A DNA stretch of 64,000 nt from Nocardioides sp. Lineage in GTDB: Bacteria; Actinomycetota; Actinomycetes; Propionibacteriales; Nocardioidaceae. Every line of letters starts with the position of its first letter. The first letter of the stretch is position 1. The translations under genes were made by a program, and so were the position numbers. The DNA is taken from NCBI RefSeq assembly GCF_014360585.1, contig NZ_JACIXG010000019.1:1-64000 (forward strand). Direction: 5' to 3'. Below are positions 61,747-64,000 of this stretch, piece after piece. The notes below the pieces were generated by a model. That model ran no database searches, was not told the origin of the DNA, and saw nothing but the letters and a program-made list of their open reading frames with translations.

Positions 61747-62826
61747 ATGACCAGTCCGTCCAACTCCTTCGACGATGGGCCGTTCCTTGTCGTCGACGAC
61801 CTGAGCGTGCGGTTTCCGACGTCCGATGGTGTCGTCAGCGCCGTCTCCAACCTGTCCTACGAGGTCGAGCTGGGGAAGACCCTCGGCATCGTGGGCGAGT
61901 CGGGCTCGGGCAAGTCGGTCTCGTCGATGGCCATCCTCGGCCTGCACGACCGGCGATCGACGGAGCTCAGCGGCTCGATCCGAGTCGGCGGCGACGAGAT
62001 CCTCGGCAAGGGCGAGGAGGCGATGCGGGCGCTTCGTGGCAACGACGTCGCCATGATCTTCCAGGACGCCCTCGCTGCTCTGCACCCGTACTTCCGGATC
62101 GGCAAGCAGCTGACCGAGGCCTACCTCGCGCACCACCCCAGCGCCAGCAAGCGTGACGCGGAGAAGCGGGCCATCGAGATGCTCGACCGGGTCGGCATCC
62201 CGCAGCCGGACATGCGGTTCAAGGACTACCCGCACCAGTTCTCCGGCGGCATGCGGCAGCGGGTGATGATCGCGATGGCGCTCATCAACGACCCCAAGCT
62301 GGTGATCGCGGACGAGCCGACGACGGCGTTGGACGTGACGGTCCAGGCGCAGATCCTCGACCTGCTGCAGGACCTGCAGCGCGAGTTCAACTCGGCGATC
62401 ATCCTTATCACCCACGACCTTGGCGTCGTGGCCGAGTTCGCCGACGACGTGATGGTCATGTATGGCGGCCGGGCCGTGGAGAAGGGGCCGGCGAAGGACA
62501 TTCTGGTGCGACCGGAGATGCCCTACACCTGGGGTCTGCTCAGCAGCATCCCGGATGTCGAGGCTGACACGAACGCCAAGCTGATCCCGATCGCCGGCAA
62601 CCCGCCCAGCCTGCTCAACCTTCCGAGCGGCTGCTCGTTCCACCCGCGTTGCCCCCACACCGGCAAGGTCCCGGGCAACCTGTGCTCCACCGAGCTGCCT
62701 GAGCTGCTTCCGGCACGGAGCGGTCCGACCCACTTCAAGCGCTGCCATCTCGCCGACCCGGAGGCGGTCTACCGCGAAGAGGTGCTGCCCGAGATCGCCC
62801 CTGACCTCCTGGAGGAAGACCGATGA
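61747..62826 (+). CDS. dppD: Oligopeptide ABC transporter ATPase (DppD type)
   Basis: 359 aa ATPase. Walker [10 protein letters not shown]-loop [13 protein letters not shown], signature [15 protein letters not shown], Walker [17 protein letters not shown], and the C-terminal oligopeptide-type extension with Cys motif ([19 protein letters not shown]), which binds an Fe-S cluster in some relatives. ATG 61747. Overlaps the next ATPase gene by 4 nt. Confidence 0.93.
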   Translation: MTSPSNSFDDGPFLVVDDLSVRFPTSDGVVSAVSNLSYEVELGKTLGIVGESGSGKSVSSMAILGLHDRRSTELSGSIRVGGDEILGKGEEAMRALRGNDVAMIFQDALAALHPYFRIGKQLTEAYLAHHPSASKRDAEKRAIEMLDRVGIPQPDMRFKDYPHQFSGGMRQRVMIAMALINDPKLVIADEPTTALDVTVQAQILDLLQDLQREFNSAIILITHDLGVVAEFADDVMVMYGGRAVEKGPAKDILVRPEMPYTWGLLSSIPDVEADTNAKLIPIAGNPPSLLNLPSGCSFHPRCPHTGKVPGNLCSTELPELLPARSGPTHFKRCHLADPEAVYREEVLPEIAPDLLEEDR

Positions 62827-64000
62827 CCGACCAGTCCACTGGTGGGCTCCCCGCTGAGGAGCAGCGGGAAGCCGTTTCGAACGGGGAGGCTAAGACCTCG
62901 GCGGAGTCGCTCGAGAACCTTATCGACGACTCGCACTCGGCCGCGATGTTCGACCCCTCGAAGAAGCCGGTGCTGACCGTCACCGACCTCAAGATGCACT
63001 TTCCGGTCAAGTCGAGCGGCTTGCTCCGGCGTACGGTCGGGCACGTCAAGGCCGTCGACGGCGTCTCTTTCGAGCTGCGCGAAGGTCAGTCCCTCGGTCT
63101 CGTCGGCGAGTCGGGATGTGGCAAGTCGACGACCGGCCGGCTGATCACGCGCCTCTACGATCCGACCGAGGGTTCGATCGAGTTCGAGGGTCGAGACCTG
63201 GCCAAGCTGAGCCAGCGCCAGCTCAAGCCACGGCGCCGCGACATCCAGATGATCTTCCAGGACCCCTACAGCTCCTTGAACCCGCGACACACCGTGGGTG
63301 CGATCGTGGGGGCACCGATGGTGATCCACGGCACGGTGCCCAAGAAGCAGGTGCTCAAGAAGGTCCAGGAGCTGCTGGAGGTCGTCGGCCTCAACCCGGA
63401 GCACTACAACCGCTATCCCAACGAGTTCTCCGGCGGCCAGCGTCAGCGCATCGGTATCGCTCGGTCGCTCGCGCTCCAGCCGAAGGTCCTGGTCGCCGAC
63501 GAGCCGGTCTCCGCGCTCGACGTCTCGATCCAGGCGCAGGTGATCAACCTGCTCCAGGACATCCAGAAAGAGTTCGGGATCGCGTTCCTGTTCATCGCCC
63601 ACGACCTTGCGATCGTGCGTCACTTCTCGCCGGAGATCGCGGTGATGTACCTCGGCAAGATCGTCGAGATCGGTGATCGCGAGAGCATCTACAAGAACGC
63701 TCACCACCCCTACACGCAGGCGCTGCTCTCCGCGGTGCCCGACATCAAGCAGGCCCAGACGGGCGGTCGCCGGGAGCGGATCAGGCTCGAGGGTGACGTC
63801 CCCAGCCCGGTCAACCCGCCGTCGGGGTGCCACTTCCGCACGCGTTGCCCGATCGCGAAGGAGATCTGCTCCGTGGTCGAGCCGCCGCTGCTGCAGATCG
63901 ACCAGCGGCACAAGGTCGCCTGCCACTTCGCGAGCGAGGTCGGTCACGCGCCGGAGCGGCCGGTCACCGCGCCGCTGCTCGGTGTCGACGAGTACGGAGC
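62823..64000 (+). CDS. dppF: Oligopeptide ABC transporter ATPase (DppF type), 3' end outside window
   Basis: Open for 392 codons to the window edge without a stop. A ~50-residue acidic N-terminal extension precedes the ATPase: Walker [11 protein letters not shown]-loop [13 protein letters not shown], signature [15 protein letters not shown], Walker [15 protein letters not shown], and the C-terminal Cys motif ([15 protein letters not shown]). ATG 62823 overlaps the dppD stop (ATGA). The two ATPases would form a heterodimer. Confidence 0.93.
   Translation, partial: MTDQSTGGLPAEEQREAVSNGEAKTSAESLENLIDDSHSAAMFDPSKKPVLTVTDLKMHFPVKSSGLLRRTVGHVKAVDGVSFELREGQSLGLVGESGCGKSTTGRLITRLYDPTEGSIEFEGRDLAKLSQRQLKPRRRDIQMIFQDPYSSLNPRHTVGAIVGAPMVIHGTVPKKQVLKKVQELLEVVGLNPEHYNRYPNEFSGGQRQRIGIARSLALQPKVLVADEPVSALDVSIQAQVINLLQDIQKEFGIAFLFIAHDLAIVRHFSPEIAVMYLGKIVEIGDRESIYKNAHHPYTQALLSAVPDIKQAQTGGRRERIRLEGDVPSPVNPPSGCHFRTRCPIAKEICSVVEPPLLQIDQRHKVACHFASEVGHAPERPVTAPLLGVDEYG

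Noticed and set aside
1..64000. Phage, defence island, secondary-metabolite cluster, rRNA or tRNA genes
   Set aside because: No integrase, transposase, restriction or toxin-antitoxin proteins, PKS/NRPS domains, or tRNA/rRNA-like sequences were recognised.

Overview
High-GC actinobacterial chromosome. The helicase, AurF/FprB, PIP-synthase, PdxST-YebC-RuvCAB and YajC-SecDF genes all have actinobacterial character, as do the GTG starts, the many TANNNT-N5-7-RTG (leaderless) gene starts and the intergenic palindromes built on GGTCGAG/CTCGACC. A Nocardioides-like member of the Propionibacteriales would fit; the genus is an inference. No rRNA, tRNA, CRISPR array, insertion sequence or integrase was seen.

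Layout. (1) 0-6 kb: DEAD-box helicase, zinc-type dehydrogenase, a membrane protein, and divergently thrS. (2) 6-12 kb: an uncharacterised Cys-motif protein; an AurF-like di-iron oxygenase followed by a ferredoxin/FAD reductase fusion (FprB type) and a TetR regulator; a secreted HEXXH protease; the HIT (Ap4A-hydrolysing type) gene. (3) 12-20 kb: OsmC, then a divergently organised catabolic island under an IclR regulator: PLP D-amino acid dehydratase, N-acyl-D-amino acid deacylase-like hydrolase, KDPG aldolase and GntP permease one way, 2-keto-3-deoxygluconate kinase, iclR and RidA the other. The simplest reading is catabolism of an (N-acyl) amino-sugar acid such as glucosaminate to pyruvate and glyceraldehyde-3-phosphate. 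(4) 20-22 kb: a membrane acyltransferase fused to an SGNH domain. (5) 22-36.5 kb: a complete xylose/xylo-oligosaccharide regulon: xylFGH-type ABC importer, LacI regulator, bxlEFG-type ABC importer, GH3 beta-xylosidase, ROK regulator, xylA, xylB. CRP/GlxR-like sites precede both importers. (6) 36.5-43 kb: an inverted array of 21-bp repeats, then pgsA, an inositol-monophosphatase-type phosphatase, pdxS, a secreted M23 peptidase, an ArsR-type regulator, an RHS-core remnant, pdxT and yebC. (7) 43-57 kb: ruvCAB with a LexA box, a structured leader, yajC-secD-secF, apt, relA, a small membrane protein, a DUF349 protein, a metallo-beta-lactamase-fold hydrolase, hisS and aspS, closed by a strong hairpin terminator. 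(8) 57-64 kb: an oligopeptide/nickel-type ABC transporter (dppC-A-B-D-F order), the last gene cut by the window end.

The housekeeping genes follow an order familiar from other actinobacteria (thrS-HIT-pgsA...pdxS-pdxT-yebC-ruvCAB...secDF-apt-relA), but here accessory catabolic modules are wedged between thrS and HIT (5.6 kb), between HIT and pgsA (24.6 kb) and between pdxS and pdxT (2.4 kb). The most notable unexplained structures are the 21-bp inverted repeat array before pgsA, the nested palindromic elements after bxlA and yebC (with a related sequence translated into the HisS C-terminus), and the multi-stem leader upstream of yajC-secDF.
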